This document shows positions 13,701 to 23,400 of a DNA stretch of 64,000 nucleotides, piece by piece. The stretch is taken from assembly GCA_030248135.1 (NCBI GenBank), contig JASANC010002628.1:124001-188000 (forward strand). The letters are read 5' to 3'. Source of the DNA: Theristus sp. LFF4_11. Its lineage: Eukaryota > Nematoda > Chromadorea > Monhysterida > Xyalidae. Under the pieces are notes generated by a model that ran no database searches, was not told the DNA's origin, and saw nothing but the letters and a program-made list of their open reading frames with translations. Positions within the stretch are counted from its first letter, which is position 1; the number at the start of each line of letters is the position of its first letter. The position numbers and the translations under genes were made by a program.

Positions 13701-15553
13701 ACGTTCAGATGAATCAATGACAATTTTCGTATTCACGTGAGAAAACACAGCAGAGCAAACGAACAAAAAAACACACGCAGCCAATCAGCAAAACTGCCTA
13801 CAGTCCTACCTAACTCAATGACATATCCAACTAGCTGATTGGTTGGTGATCACATGATGGCATTGTTGTGGAGAGCCAGAGCTCGGTTTGCACACAATCC
13901 ATGCATCACGACTCACGATCACCAAACAAATTGGATCACAAAACCTAGTTGGACATGCCATAAAGTTAAGACCCGTTTATACCTGACGTATGCGCATATG
14001 GCACGGCACGTCACTTTAGGTTTCGTGTTATTGCATACTACCGTTCATATATGACGTACGTCTGCCGTCTGCATCTGCATACGTCAGGTATAAACGGGGC
14101 CTTAACTGTAACTGTAACAGCAGTAAAACAAACGAAAACTCACGGTCACCGTCGTCATCATCATCCTCCAACGTAATCACCTCCGGCAATTCTGCGATCG
14201 ACGGACGAACGTTGCGAAAATAACGCCCGCTCTGACGTTGCTCAAAGTGCTGCGACTCTTTGAATCTGCGGTGTTTTTTGCGAGGCATCCGCACTGATGA
14301 TGATGATCGTTCGTCTGTGAGAAATGGGAAACGCGCTTTGCTCGCCGAAAAAAACGCTTGACAGAAGATTTATGAATGATAAGATAAGTTGTGTGGCAGA
14401 GTTTCGTTCTGCTCAATGTTTTGTTTTGTCGTTTTGTCCAGAATCACCGCCCCCACCCCGCTTGAAGCTGAGAAAAGAGCAAAATCAGCGTTTGAGAAGA
14501 GAATCCAAAATCAACCAAATGACAACAACCGACCAATCAGGTCGCAGCTCGAGTTTTCCGCGCCGTTGCCGTTGAACCAATAATAAGTGTCGCCGTTGTT
14601 GGCGAACGACGATCGAAACTGATACGACGGATCAGATGCGGCGACTGGCGGCGGCGGAAAGTAGACGGCACGATTTGAGCCGGATTGTGGGGCGCTGTGA
14701 TGCGGCACCGAGAATACGCCCTTGACGAATGCGTAGGCCGATTGGACGAACGACACTGGAATGAGGGTGTTTTCGGTTTTTTGTCTGCTCCTCGAGTCCT
14801 CTCCTCATCGTTTTTGGTTCCGTCAATCAAAGGAGATCGAAGTTTTGATTTCGAGATTTTTTAAGGGTCATATTTGACAACAATAAACAGTTTCTGAACA
14901 CAAATCTCTCAGAGAGGAAACAAAAACAATACTAGAGAAAAAAATAGCACCGATATCGCTCACCAGAAACTCATTAACAACACCGATCAGCGTTTTTGGA
15001 CAACTACATCCAGCTGTTACACGGTTACTCTCCTTCAATTTGGGGCCCATTCAGCAAATTCAGTCAGATTCATTCAGGCAAATTAAAAGGTGTACGTTCG
15101 ACTACGACAGTAAACCAGAATGCAAAAAACCTTGGAAAACAACCAATGAAACAAACGTGGCTTTTCAGATGGCGCTTTTCGACTGTTAGCCTGTCGTTTA
15201 TGGTGATCGAAACGACCGCGTTTTGCGGGTGGCTTTGATGACTCGGTGTAGTCGATGGTAGAATGGAAAATTTCCGGGTTTTGAAACGTCGGCTGTTGGT
15301 GGTGGATCGATTCGGTCTCGTTGGTCTGTTCTTGTTGCTGTTGGAAGTTGTTCGCGTCAGAATAAGCGCGCTTTCGACTGTTGTTGTTGTTGTTCGAAGA
15401 ACTCGGGACGACGGCGACGACACGAGTTGAATTTGTTAAACTCGATTGAACCGCTATCGGCCGGTGAATTGTTGTTTGGTTCGTTTTCGACTCACTGTGT
15501 TTGTTGTTGCTGCTACTTCCGTTGCCGAACGGGAAATATTTACGCCAGTTCAT
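4760..15553 (-). CDS. Ulp1/SENP1-type SUMO-specific cysteine protease (C48), about 921 aa
   Basis: This protease removes SUMO from conjugates and matures SUMO precursors, usually in the nucleus. Exons (- strand): 15553-15184 (end uncertain), 14755-14534, 14314-14144, 13546-13412, 12850-12318, 10928-10547, 10068-9885, 9645-9564, 7254/7252-7112, 6846-6622, 6085-6006, 5760-5682, 5403-5308, 4825-4760. Phases agree at all joins except exon 1's donor and the 9564/7254 join, which are ambiguous. The catalytic domain is clear. WLNDE precedes INFYMQ, then comes the catalytic His in VHWCLA (about residue 811), Asp in NYYDSMGG (about 828) and Cys in NGSDCG (about 879), with the oxyanion Gln in RQENG. 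It ends with HMPYFRRR as in SENP1/2. The long N-terminus is low complexity: Asn/Gln runs, an acidic DDDDDGD stretch, a Pro run and another acidic run. Several introns hold MITEs. The family assignment is firm; the exact N-terminal splicing is inferred. Confidence 0.94.
5183..5237. repeat. Short direct tandem duplication
   Basis: A segment starting CGGTACATAAAACC and ending AAAAGAACAG occurs twice in immediate succession (period about 30 bp). It lies in the last intron of the SENP gene, between exons 5308-5403 and 4760-4825. The copies are identical by eye, so the duplication looks recent. No coding effect. Confidence 0.8.
7857..9446. mobile_element. 1.6-kb non-autonomous transposon with TA-flanked inverted repeats and G-run ends
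   Basis: The ends are about 25-bp inverted repeats: CCGTATTACCTCTAATAAAC at 7857 and its complement ending at 9446, with one mismatch. A TA dinucleotide abuts each side (7855-7856, 9447-9448), as in Tc1/mariner-type insertions. Next to each end is a palindromic CCCCCATGGGGG followed by runs of nine or more G. Internal blocks of TGCAGAAATTT-like sequence recur at 7980-8045 and 8985-9050. No transposase frame was recognised. It sits in a SENP intron. Confidence 0.75.
10088..10247. mobile_element. TA-type MITE (CAGTCTAACTCTATAAC family), diverged copy
   Basis: The left end begins CAGTAAAGTTGAATATC and the right end finishes AAAAATGGACTGTA. The GCTGATTGG/CCAATCAG block that marks the family lies inside each end. 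It is more diverged than the copies at 34812-34960 and 39664-39865. It lies in the SENP intron between the exons ending at 10547 and starting at 10068. Confidence 0.65.
11072..12212. mobile_element. TA-type MITE split by a later hAT insertion
   Basis: The left end (CAGACTAGCTCTATA) is interrupted after GCTCTATA by the element at 11086-11884 and resumes with GCTCTATAACATATCCAAC. The right end is CCAATCAGCAAATTGG followed by GGACTGTA near 12209. The interior (about 11945-12115) also holds a degraded piece of the ACGTCAGGTAT-type element. The nesting shows this MITE is older than the hAT element inside it. Located in a SENP intron. Confidence 0.7.
11086..11884. mobile_element. hAT-type MITE, 799 bp, with perfect 8-bp target duplication
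   Basis: The left end is TAGGGTTGGCAAAATACCG and the right end is CCATGCCAACCCTA. GCTCTATA is duplicated exactly on both flanks (11078-11085 and 11885-11892). TAGGG...CCCTA ends with 8-bp duplications are the hAT superfamily signature. The interior is rich in ACCGG/TTTTTT-type sequence and carries no recognisable transposase. Confidence 0.9.
13801..14108. mobile_element. TA-type MITE interrupted near its right end
   Basis: The left end is CAGTCCTACCTAACTCAATG followed by ACATATCCAACTAGCTGATT. The matching right arm (CCTAGTTGGACATGCC) runs to AAAGTTAA, where the element at 13970-14101 is inserted, and then resumes with CTGTA. Removing the inner element rejoins an end that matches the family. 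SENP intron between the exons starting at 13546 and ending at 14144. Confidence 0.8.
13970..14101. mobile_element. 132-bp TTAA-type MITE (piggyBac-like target)
   Basis: The inverted ends are GACCCGTTTATACCTGACG and its complement CAGGTATAAACGGGGCC. TTAA lies immediately outside on each side (13966-13969, 14102-14105). Duplicated TTAA targets are characteristic of piggyBac-class transposition. The interior is palindromic ACGTCA-rich sequence without coding potential. It is inserted into the right end of the older TA-type MITE. Confidence 0.8.
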
Positions 15554-15664
15554 GTTCGTACGTGGCCAAAGTCGGAATAAGTTGAGTTGGCGCGAGCGAG
15601 CCCAGCAAAGTGGCGACTTTCGTTTACAAATTACAATATTCCGCTGAGGGTTCGAATTTTTGCC

Positions 15665-16590
15665 TTTTTTGCGCTATCCTATTTTAGTGTATCTTTGAAA
15701 AAATAATGTGGCAAAAACACTTCAGTGTAGCAAAAATATTTTAGTGTACCATTGAAAAAATTATGAGCAAAATATTTTAGTGTATCATTGAAAAAAATAA
15801 TGTGGCAAAAATATTTTAGTGTATCAACGATTTTGAATGAATAAAACACTATCCTAGTTTAGTGTATCAACATAAATATAACCGTAGGCTATCCTAGTGT
15901 ATGTAGTGTATCAACAGTTTTATATGAACCACAGGCTATCCTAGTTTAGTGTATCAACAAAATTATGAACCTTTGGCTATCCTAGTTGAGTGTATCAGCT
16001 TTTTCATATTCACCATAGGCTATCCTAGTTTAGCGTATCAACACTGTCCTATTTTAGTGTATCAATACTATCCCATTTTAGTGTATCAACAATGTATGTG
16101 CACTGTCTCCCAGACGCCGTTGAGTCAGGCCAGGCGACGTGACGTATCCGCCCGTGGAAGGTGGCTACGCAATCCAACCCCAAACCAACAGCGTGCTGCT
16201 ATCAACAAGTTTATTGTTTGGGTATTCGTTTCATGTTGAATGGGGATTTGGAAAACGAAAATATGTGCTCACAAAACGGTGGCCAATGCGAATAAAATAG
16301 GCGAAGATGAAAAGTAGTTTAGCTGTTGGGGAAAGTCTGTCAGCAGCGGACAAAAGTGGACCTGACAATATGTCGTTAGGCTAAAAATATGATAGCACTT
16401 TGATATGATTCACATGTCGTTGCGCTGAAGCAGGGTAGCATATGGTTTCTATTTCGTTACGCTAAAATAGGATGGGGTCATCATACTCATGTAAACGTTG
16501 TTACGCTAAATACTTTTTTCACGCTGAATTATTTTGGTTAAGCTAAACTATTTTAATTACGCTTACATATCATAGTTACGCTAAAATAGG
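15665..16590. repeat. Fold-back element with tandemly repeated arms
   Basis: The left arm (15665-16090) is a run of imperfect units containing CTATCCTATTTTAGTGTATC, sometimes with GTGGCAAAAATATT spacers. The right arm (16370-16590) contains the reverse complement units (ACGCTAAAATAGGA). The ends match as inverted repeats (GCTATCCTATTTTAGTGTA at the left; the complement of GCTTTCCTATTTTAGCGTAA at the right). A non-repetitive centre of about 280 bp separates the arms. The layout is like fold-back transposons. No coding sequence seen. It lies just upstream of the SENP start codon. Confidence 0.75.
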
Positions 16591-17169
16591 AAAGCACCAA
16601 ACGAACGCTTGATCAAATCCGGATCTGTCACATTACTATCACTAGGGATGGAGCCGGTTCCGGTCCGGATTCCGGATTCCGGCGCCTGAAATTAGATCCG
16701 GATCCGGTCCGGATTCCGGCGCAATTTTGCCGGATCCGGCCGGATCCGGCCGGAATGGCCGAGACCCGCAAATTAACCAGTTGATTCCTCCGTTTCAGAG
16801 CTGTTCAATGGTTTGACAAATTTGTTTCGGTGCTTTGTTGGTTTGGTTGTTGTGCATTTGACATGTGATCAGTGAGCGTTTCTTTAGTTTAGTGTTCTGT
16901 TCAACGGTAAATGGTTCACTGCTTTTGTCTTGAGTGGTAAACTTATGTGCAGCATCGTCCACTTTAAAAAACGTGGCTGCCAGCTTTTGGCCGACGTTGT
17001 TGATGAACAACAGCAGGTTTTTTGAAATCAGCCATCTTCGTTGGTCATATTCAGTTAGCTGTCAAACAGTTGCTTTTTTGTGAGCCCCAGAACACCAGCG
17101 ATTTTAGCGACGTGTGTTACCGTGGGTGTGTGCGGGGGTGCCGTGATCCCCTAAAACCCGATACCCCCC

Positions 17170-18207
17170 TAGGGTTAGGGGAAAAAAACCGGATTTTTTT
17201 TAAATTAAAAAAAATTTTTTTTTTTTAATTTTTTTTACAAGTTAGGTTCGTTCGAAGCGTCTCGTCGAGCTGAGTTCATCTAGACTATTTTCAGAACGAT
17301 CCGGGAAACTATAAGAGCGAAAATCGTGTTTTATTGAAATTATGTCCATTTCATAGAGGGAAAGTTGCATTTTCAACAGTAAAACAGGGCAATTTTTCAC
17401 GTGTACTTGAATATTGAACCGTTCTTAGTGGTTTCTCTTTAGAAAATTACCAAAATTTGACTGTGTTCAAAAATTCCTGTTTGCTGTAGCTAAGTCGGCA
17501 ACCCCTGTCGACCCGGTCGCCCCCCCCCAAGACACTTACTTTCAGGTTCAACCAGCTATGCTATCTGCCACATGGCGAGAGCCCACTCTTCAAATCATCG
17601 TATCGAAAACACGTACCATGATTTCGCGATCACGTTGCGGGCAACTGACAGACGCAAGTTTAACACGTTAGTTTAGCTCAGCACGCAAGTTTTAACATGT
17701 GGCCATGTTATCGGGTATCTGAAAAACGGTCGTGTGATGTGGTATTAACCAACATCTCCGCTCAAATTGTTTAACAATATATCGCACAACTCCATTGTAG
17801 ACCTATAACATACGCCAATCAACAAGATATCATGTTCATCTCATGGCCTACCGACTGAAAAACATGTTCTAAGTTGCAAGAAAACGATTTCTGAAACGAT
17901 ATTTCAATTCAGTTAAGTCATTTCAACGCTAAAAATTGACTCTAGAAGTCATCCAAATCGAAAAACATGGAGTACGTCGGTCAAAATGACCAAATAATGA
18001 CATTTACCTAAGCACACAAAGAAGTTGGGAAGAAAATTTGGTTTGAACTTTCAAAAAATTATGCCATAAATCGAATTTTCAGAGCAAAGTAAAAGAAAAA
18101 ATTTTCAAATTTTTTTTTTTAAGTTTGAAAAAAATCCAAATTTAAAAAAAAACGAAAAAAAAAATAAAAAAAAAATTTTTTTCAAAGCCCCTAACGGCCT
18201 AACCCTA
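17170..18207 (-). mobile_element. 1.04-kb hAT-type MITE, copy 1
   Basis: It starts TAGGGTTAGGGG and ends CCCCTAACGGCCTAACCCTA. Long A/T homopolymer blocks lie just inside both ends. The 1.05-kb element at 50045-51098 is the same sequence in the opposite orientation. The flanks (TACCCCCC against CCCCCCCC) allow an 8-bp target duplication but are low complexity. There is no transposase, and it is inserted in the older hAT element. Confidence 0.88.
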
Positions 18208-18219
18208 CCCCCCCCCCCA

Positions 18220-19643
18220 ACGACGAATCCACGAGACGACGAATCCATTTCAATGGTGTTGCCCGCCGTTTGCGCACTGAAGCAGCGCATCGAACAAGTC
18301 GATGCGAGTGTAGGGTTGTTAAAAAAAACAAAAATCGTCATTTTTGTTTTTTTTTTTAAATTTTTTTTTTTTAAATTTCAAAAATCAAAGTTGTGCTAAA
18401 TCAATCAGGGAGTCCGAAGAACCACATATGATATGCAAGCGCCTCCCGAATGACACCCGTATGGCGGAACTTTGCAGATTTTGTTTTGGTGACCTCAATT
18501 ACCCCTTTTCCAAACCGTCACCATGCCTCTTCTTGTGTTTTGACCTCCAAAACGTCACTAATTGTCCCCAGCTAAGCTAATGCTAAAGTGAAGACAAACA
18601 TACCGCCTTGAAATTCGATCAATTCTTCTGATGGTGTCGCGACGACACGACACGAAGCAGCAACCAGACAACGTAGCGCTTGCAAACGGTGCAGCGAGCA
18701 CAATCGGACGCTCTGCGAGGCTAATCGTCACCTTATCTGCATCGGAAATGGTAGGCTAAGCTTTGGGACGCTCAAAAACTTCATCGCAGATGTTGTCGAA
18801 GCCTAAAATCAGTCGGTAAAACGGCCCAAAATCGACTGCTAAAGGTTTTACGAGGTATAATCAAAGAAAATTTTTGTTGAACTTTCGAAAAATTGTGCCA
18901 AAATTGAGGTTTTCAGAGCATATTAGAGGAAAATTTTTCGAATTTTTTTTTTTTTTAAATTTTCATTTTTGTTTAACAACCCTATGCGAGTGGCATTGGT
19001 ACGACGAAAGAAACGCTGCTGACCAGCATCGACACACGCTTCCGTGCGCTTTTCCACAACGAATCCAACATCATGGCCACGTACGTTGATCTGCGGTTCA
19101 AGAATACTGCAGTCGTCTTCGAAAATGAAGGCGCGATTCGTTGTGAACCACTTCACATTGCAAAGAAAATCTTGAAACGACCGGAGACGCCCACAAACTG
19201 CGACGATACATCCGAGATCGCAAACAACGACGATGACGAAAGTGAACGCGAGCCCGAACCAAAAAAGAAATCGACTGGCCTCTGCGGAGGCATCGAGTTT
19301 CACGCTGCGCGCGCGACCGCGAAACCCGTCAGGCGAATCCAGTCTCGAAGACGAACTGCGCGGCGAAATGAATATGTACGAGTCGGATGATTTTATCGAC
19401 GAACCGGACAAAAGTGATCTCATGCAAGACTTTTGGCGGCTGAACTCGTCTAAATACCCCAAACTATCGACAATCGCGCGCAGATACCTGGCACCGCTAC
19501 CAACAAGCGTGGCAAGCAACGAATGTTCTCTGAAGCCAGGCAGGTGTTTGTGTACAGCCAATCTCGTCTGTCAACTCAGAACGCCGAAAAGGTCATGTTT
19601 CTGAATGGAGTGTTGGCAGCACTTGATTATCCCTATGCGATGT
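18220..19643 (+). pseudogene. Broken hAT transposase (C-terminal half)
   Basis: From 18220 to 18310 the frame reads SISMVLPAVCALKQRIEQ. It is interrupted by the MITE at 18311-18984, then resumes with GIGTTKETLLTSIDTRF and IMATYVDLRFKN, a typical hAT block. From about 19410 the dimerisation region follows (FWRLNSSKYPKLSTIARRYL, then SVASNE), but the frame shifts after it. The expected VFS...RLS motif is split over frames before a stop near 19643. An acidic DDDES stretch lies between the two blocks. An N-terminal remnant may lie at 16780-17130. Insertions, frameshifts and lack of an intact start make it non-functional. Confidence 0.8.
18311..18984. mobile_element. 674-bp hAT-type MITE with perfect 8-bp target duplication
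   Basis: The ends are TAGGGTTGTTAAAAAAAAC and its inverted match TTTGTTTAACAACCCTA. TGCGAGTG is duplicated exactly at 18303-18310 and 18985-18992. It interrupts the hAT transposase coding region, so it inserted after that element. No coding capacity. Confidence 0.92.
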
Positions 19644-20446
19644 AAATTTTGTCAATTGTTGTTGTTGTAATTTTTGGTTGGTTCACGTGCTGTGTCTTGC
19701 TGACTTTGTTTCTGTGTCTGTGCTGTTTTATGCTGAAAATGTGATGAAGAAGCGACGAAATGTGCGTAGATGTTTTTTAGACATAAAAAGGCCATTCCGG
19801 TCCGGATTCCGGCAATTTTTGCCGGATCCGGCCGGGGAATGGGTTTTTGCCGGATCCGGCCCGGATTCCGGCAAATTTGCCGGATCCATCCCTACATATC
19901 ACACATCAAATCTGTACAAAATGTACAAATTATCAATGCCCACCAAAACTCCGTTTGTTTGCTTGCTTCCACGCGTATGTTTTTTATACCCGCTCGTTTG
20001 CGAGCGCTTTTCAAAAACCCGCTATCTTCATAATGCCAAGCCGAAGTTCAAAACCCCCCGAAAAACCCGAAGTTTCTTTATCACCGCGTGTTGCCAGCCG
20101 ACCCAAGCGCAACATGCGCAGGACAGCTGCAGCATGTGCACGCACTTTCCAACACAAACGCAACCTTGAAATCACGTTTTTTCGCTGCTTGCTGATGCTT
20201 CCCGAGTTTTTTCGGTCGTTTTTCGTTGTACAACCTGCATTCAGTCAGTGTTTCGTGTTTCAGTTTTGCTCGTTATGTCTTATCTCTGAATCTTGTCTTA
20301 TCAAAAAAGTTGTTATTTCTCAGCAAACAGCCCAGCCAAATCGGAACAGCAATTTCGACCGCAAAACGGGATATTGAGCACGGAATTTTCTCGCTAAATT
20401 CAACTTCAGCTTCACGTTCAACTTCTCAAGCCCAACAAAAGACACC

Positions 20447-23400
20447 ATGATTTATGATCTGAAGGAGCAGGAAGTCGAAAATGGCCATCAACAATCGGAA
20501 GTGAACGTCATTCCAGGTTTGTTCGTTTGTTCCGTTATTCCAGTCGTCAGAAAATGTTCGAAAATCAACTAAAACTCGAATTCGCTGTCCCACATTTCGC
20601 TTTCACAGTCTTCTTTTGACAGACCACAACTGCAAAAACAAAAAAAATCGAATTTCACAGGTGCACTGACGCAAATTGCCGAAGGGAAAACGAAGACGAT
20701 CTTCGAAATTGACGGCCATCCAAGCAAGGTGCTCATACGGAGTCGGGATCGAATCACGGCACACGACGGCAAACGAGCGCACGTTGTGGAAGGTTGCTGT
20801 ATTTTTAGTGTCACATTTAATCCCGTGTCACACAACAAATGCTGATTTTTTATTTCACGCAACAAATGCTGGCATTTCCTTGAAAAGTATTCTAGTTTAT
20901 CTGTTACTTTCGTTTCGGATTGCAATTTGAGGTGCGATTGTTGGTGCTTTTGAAGTTTTATTTTAAATCTTCATGCAAGAACAAAAGAACCATTTCGTAA
21001 CCAAACCACCCCTTAGCGCGCTTCATTCAGGTGTTTTTTTTTTCAGGCAAAGCAACGATCGCGAACGTGACGACGTGCAAGATCTTCCAGTATCTTCAGG
21101 AATGCGGTAATTTTGTTTTGTTCTATCAATTTGTTTGAAATCTTTTCACAACCCGCCACAGAACAGTGGTTGGCCAATTGAGTTAGGGAAGCTTCTGTTT
21201 ATTCGGCCAACACACGGGCTCCTAACGGAACCGCATTGCATTGCAGACCTGTTTTCAGGTCGTTTGTAATGTAACGAGTCGATTATCATCACATGATTAT
21301 TGAAGGGACTGCTTGGAAAACATTTCTATTCTTGAAAATCATGTGACGATCCATTGGTTGATTCATTCCAAATGACCTGTGAAAGCGGTTCGGGGGCCAG
21401 TTTTATAAAAGCTTAGTGGTCCAATAGTGCTACACCACTGACTGATTGATTGACATTAAGAAACATCACAGCTCCGTTTTGTCACGCAAACTGATTCACC
21501 AACGTCTGCTCTTCAACGTGATGAGAGGAAACTAAAAAATTTTTGATTTATGAATATACGCAGGTGCTCAGTGGTGTAGCACTATTGGACTGCTAAAGGC
21601 GGCGTTCATGAAGCAGTCTTTAGTGGCGCGCAGCTCTGTTGAAACATAGCTACGCGGTCACTAAATATTGCTTCATGAATGCCCGTTTCGTTTTATAAAA
21701 CTGGCCACTGGGCTCATTCAGCGTTCATAAAAAACACATTCACCAAATCCAAATTTGTAATCGCTCGTGGCCTGGTGGTAGTGCGTTAGACTATTGTCTG
21801 TGCGCTCGGGGATCGAGCCCCGCCGAGGGGTGTATAGGCACTTAATGACAGAGAAAACTCGATGGGCGCCCTACTCAATGGCGTTCTGTACGCTTCTCTG
21901 GGCAGCCCTTGCGAAAAACATCGCCTAAAAATCCCACCAACACCACCAAACTCGCAGGCATTCGCACTCATTTCATCAAGCAACAAAGCGCCAGCGAATT
22001 CGTCGCCGAACGCTGCGCGATGATTCCGATCGAGTGGGTGATTCGTCGGGTGTCGACTGGCTCCTTTCTGAAACGAAATCCGCACGTCAATGAGGGATAC
22101 TCGTTTGCGCCGCCGAAAGTTGAGACATTTTTCAAGGTGAATTAACCCGAACAAAAGTTGGCGTTGCCTGAAGTGTGATTTTGGGAGACGCTGCGGATAT
22201 GGAAAACGGCTTTTTTCGGGGGCATTAAAAACGGTCGGTTTTTACGTCTGTAAGTGTTGTTTTGGTTTCGATCAACACTTTGTCGAATTTTGTTTTGTTG
22301 ATTCTGGTCTGATGGTCGAACACACAGTGATGATCAGTTGCTTTTTGAGCGGTAAAATTGACGCACTGATTGGCCAGGAAATGAGTGAACGAAATTGGCT
22401 TTTTGAGCGTTCGGTTTGGTTTTTGAATTAACCTTATTTAACATCATTCAATCAAACAAAGTATTATTTTAGTATGCTACTTCTCCATACTACCAGTATC
22501 TCTGAAACAATCTTTCTTCTATAAATAATACTACTGACTTTCTGATTTACACGGTGGTGGACCGTTTTCCCTGTGTTATCCTTTCTTCCAACTTTATTTG
22601 TGACCTGCCAGAAATAATTCACAAAACAAAGCCATTTCGACGGCTAAAAATTCGTTCAATCTCAAAAGGCAACTAAAAAACCAAAACTGTGCCCAATCAC
22701 GCCAGCAGCATTATAATCAATTCCATGTGTGAACTGCGAAAGCGTGTGTTGGACGCAAATGAAGCTTGGAAGCAAAAAACAGGAAGTGTTGAAGCAAAAC
22801 TCAACACTTCCCAACCAAAAGGTTTGATAATGACCCGGAGAGAATGAAATAACACCAAGTGGTAGTGTAAAGTTTTGAATCAATCAATCAATCACGAAAT
22901 CGTTCGTTTCCTAAACAATTTAGTCGCTGGAAAGAATCTCGCAAATTGTGGTTTGCAAGTTAACAAAGCATAATGTCGCAATTGGGCTTGGTGTCAAACT
23001 TCCTGTACAGATTGTGTCCTTACAGTCTGTCTATCTACAGGAGTCTGTGTCATATCATAAAGACATTTGTCCGAGGTTATGATATTACAACATAACACGA
23101 AGAATTGCTTGTCATTGCACCTTTCTTCAATCGATTTGTTTAATGATAAGAAATATTGCGAGCCATAAATTGTAAAAAGTTAATTGCGTGTAGATTCAGT
23201 TACGGAATTTGTTGACGTTGTTTTACAGGATGACTCACTGGGTGACCCCGAGTGGACGATTGACACGCTTCTTGAGAGCGCCATGGTCGTCGGAGGGGTC
23301 AGTTTATGAAAAATGGAATTTGGCTGACAAACGAACGTTTTTGTGCAAGCGGCTGATTGGCTGCAATTCCGAATGTTCTGCACAATTTGGTCGGTTGTGT

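Larger units (their letters stand above)
16643..19894 (+). mobile_element. Degenerate hAT transposon, 3.25 kb, with nested insertions
   Basis: The left end is TAGGGATGGAGCCGG and the right end is CCGGATCCATCCCTA. Both ends continue into subterminal runs of GGATCCGG/CCGGATTCCGG. The flanking 8-mers ACTATCAC and CATATCAC match at six of eight positions, consistent with an aged hAT target duplication. Inside are remains of a transposase (see 18220-19643). Two younger hAT elements (17170-18207 and 18311-18984) are inserted in it. Confidence 0.85.

Noticed and set aside
19770..20377. Plus-strand frames of 87-176 codons before PAICS
   Set aside because: They start in the GGATCCGG-rich end of the hAT element and have no family resemblance; PAICS begins at 20447 with its own phase-consistent exon 1.
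21765..21835. A functional tRNA gene
   Set aside because: The tRNA-like head has A- and B-box-like blocks but is followed by a conserved SINE body and CAA tail in every full copy, and the acceptor stem does not clearly close.
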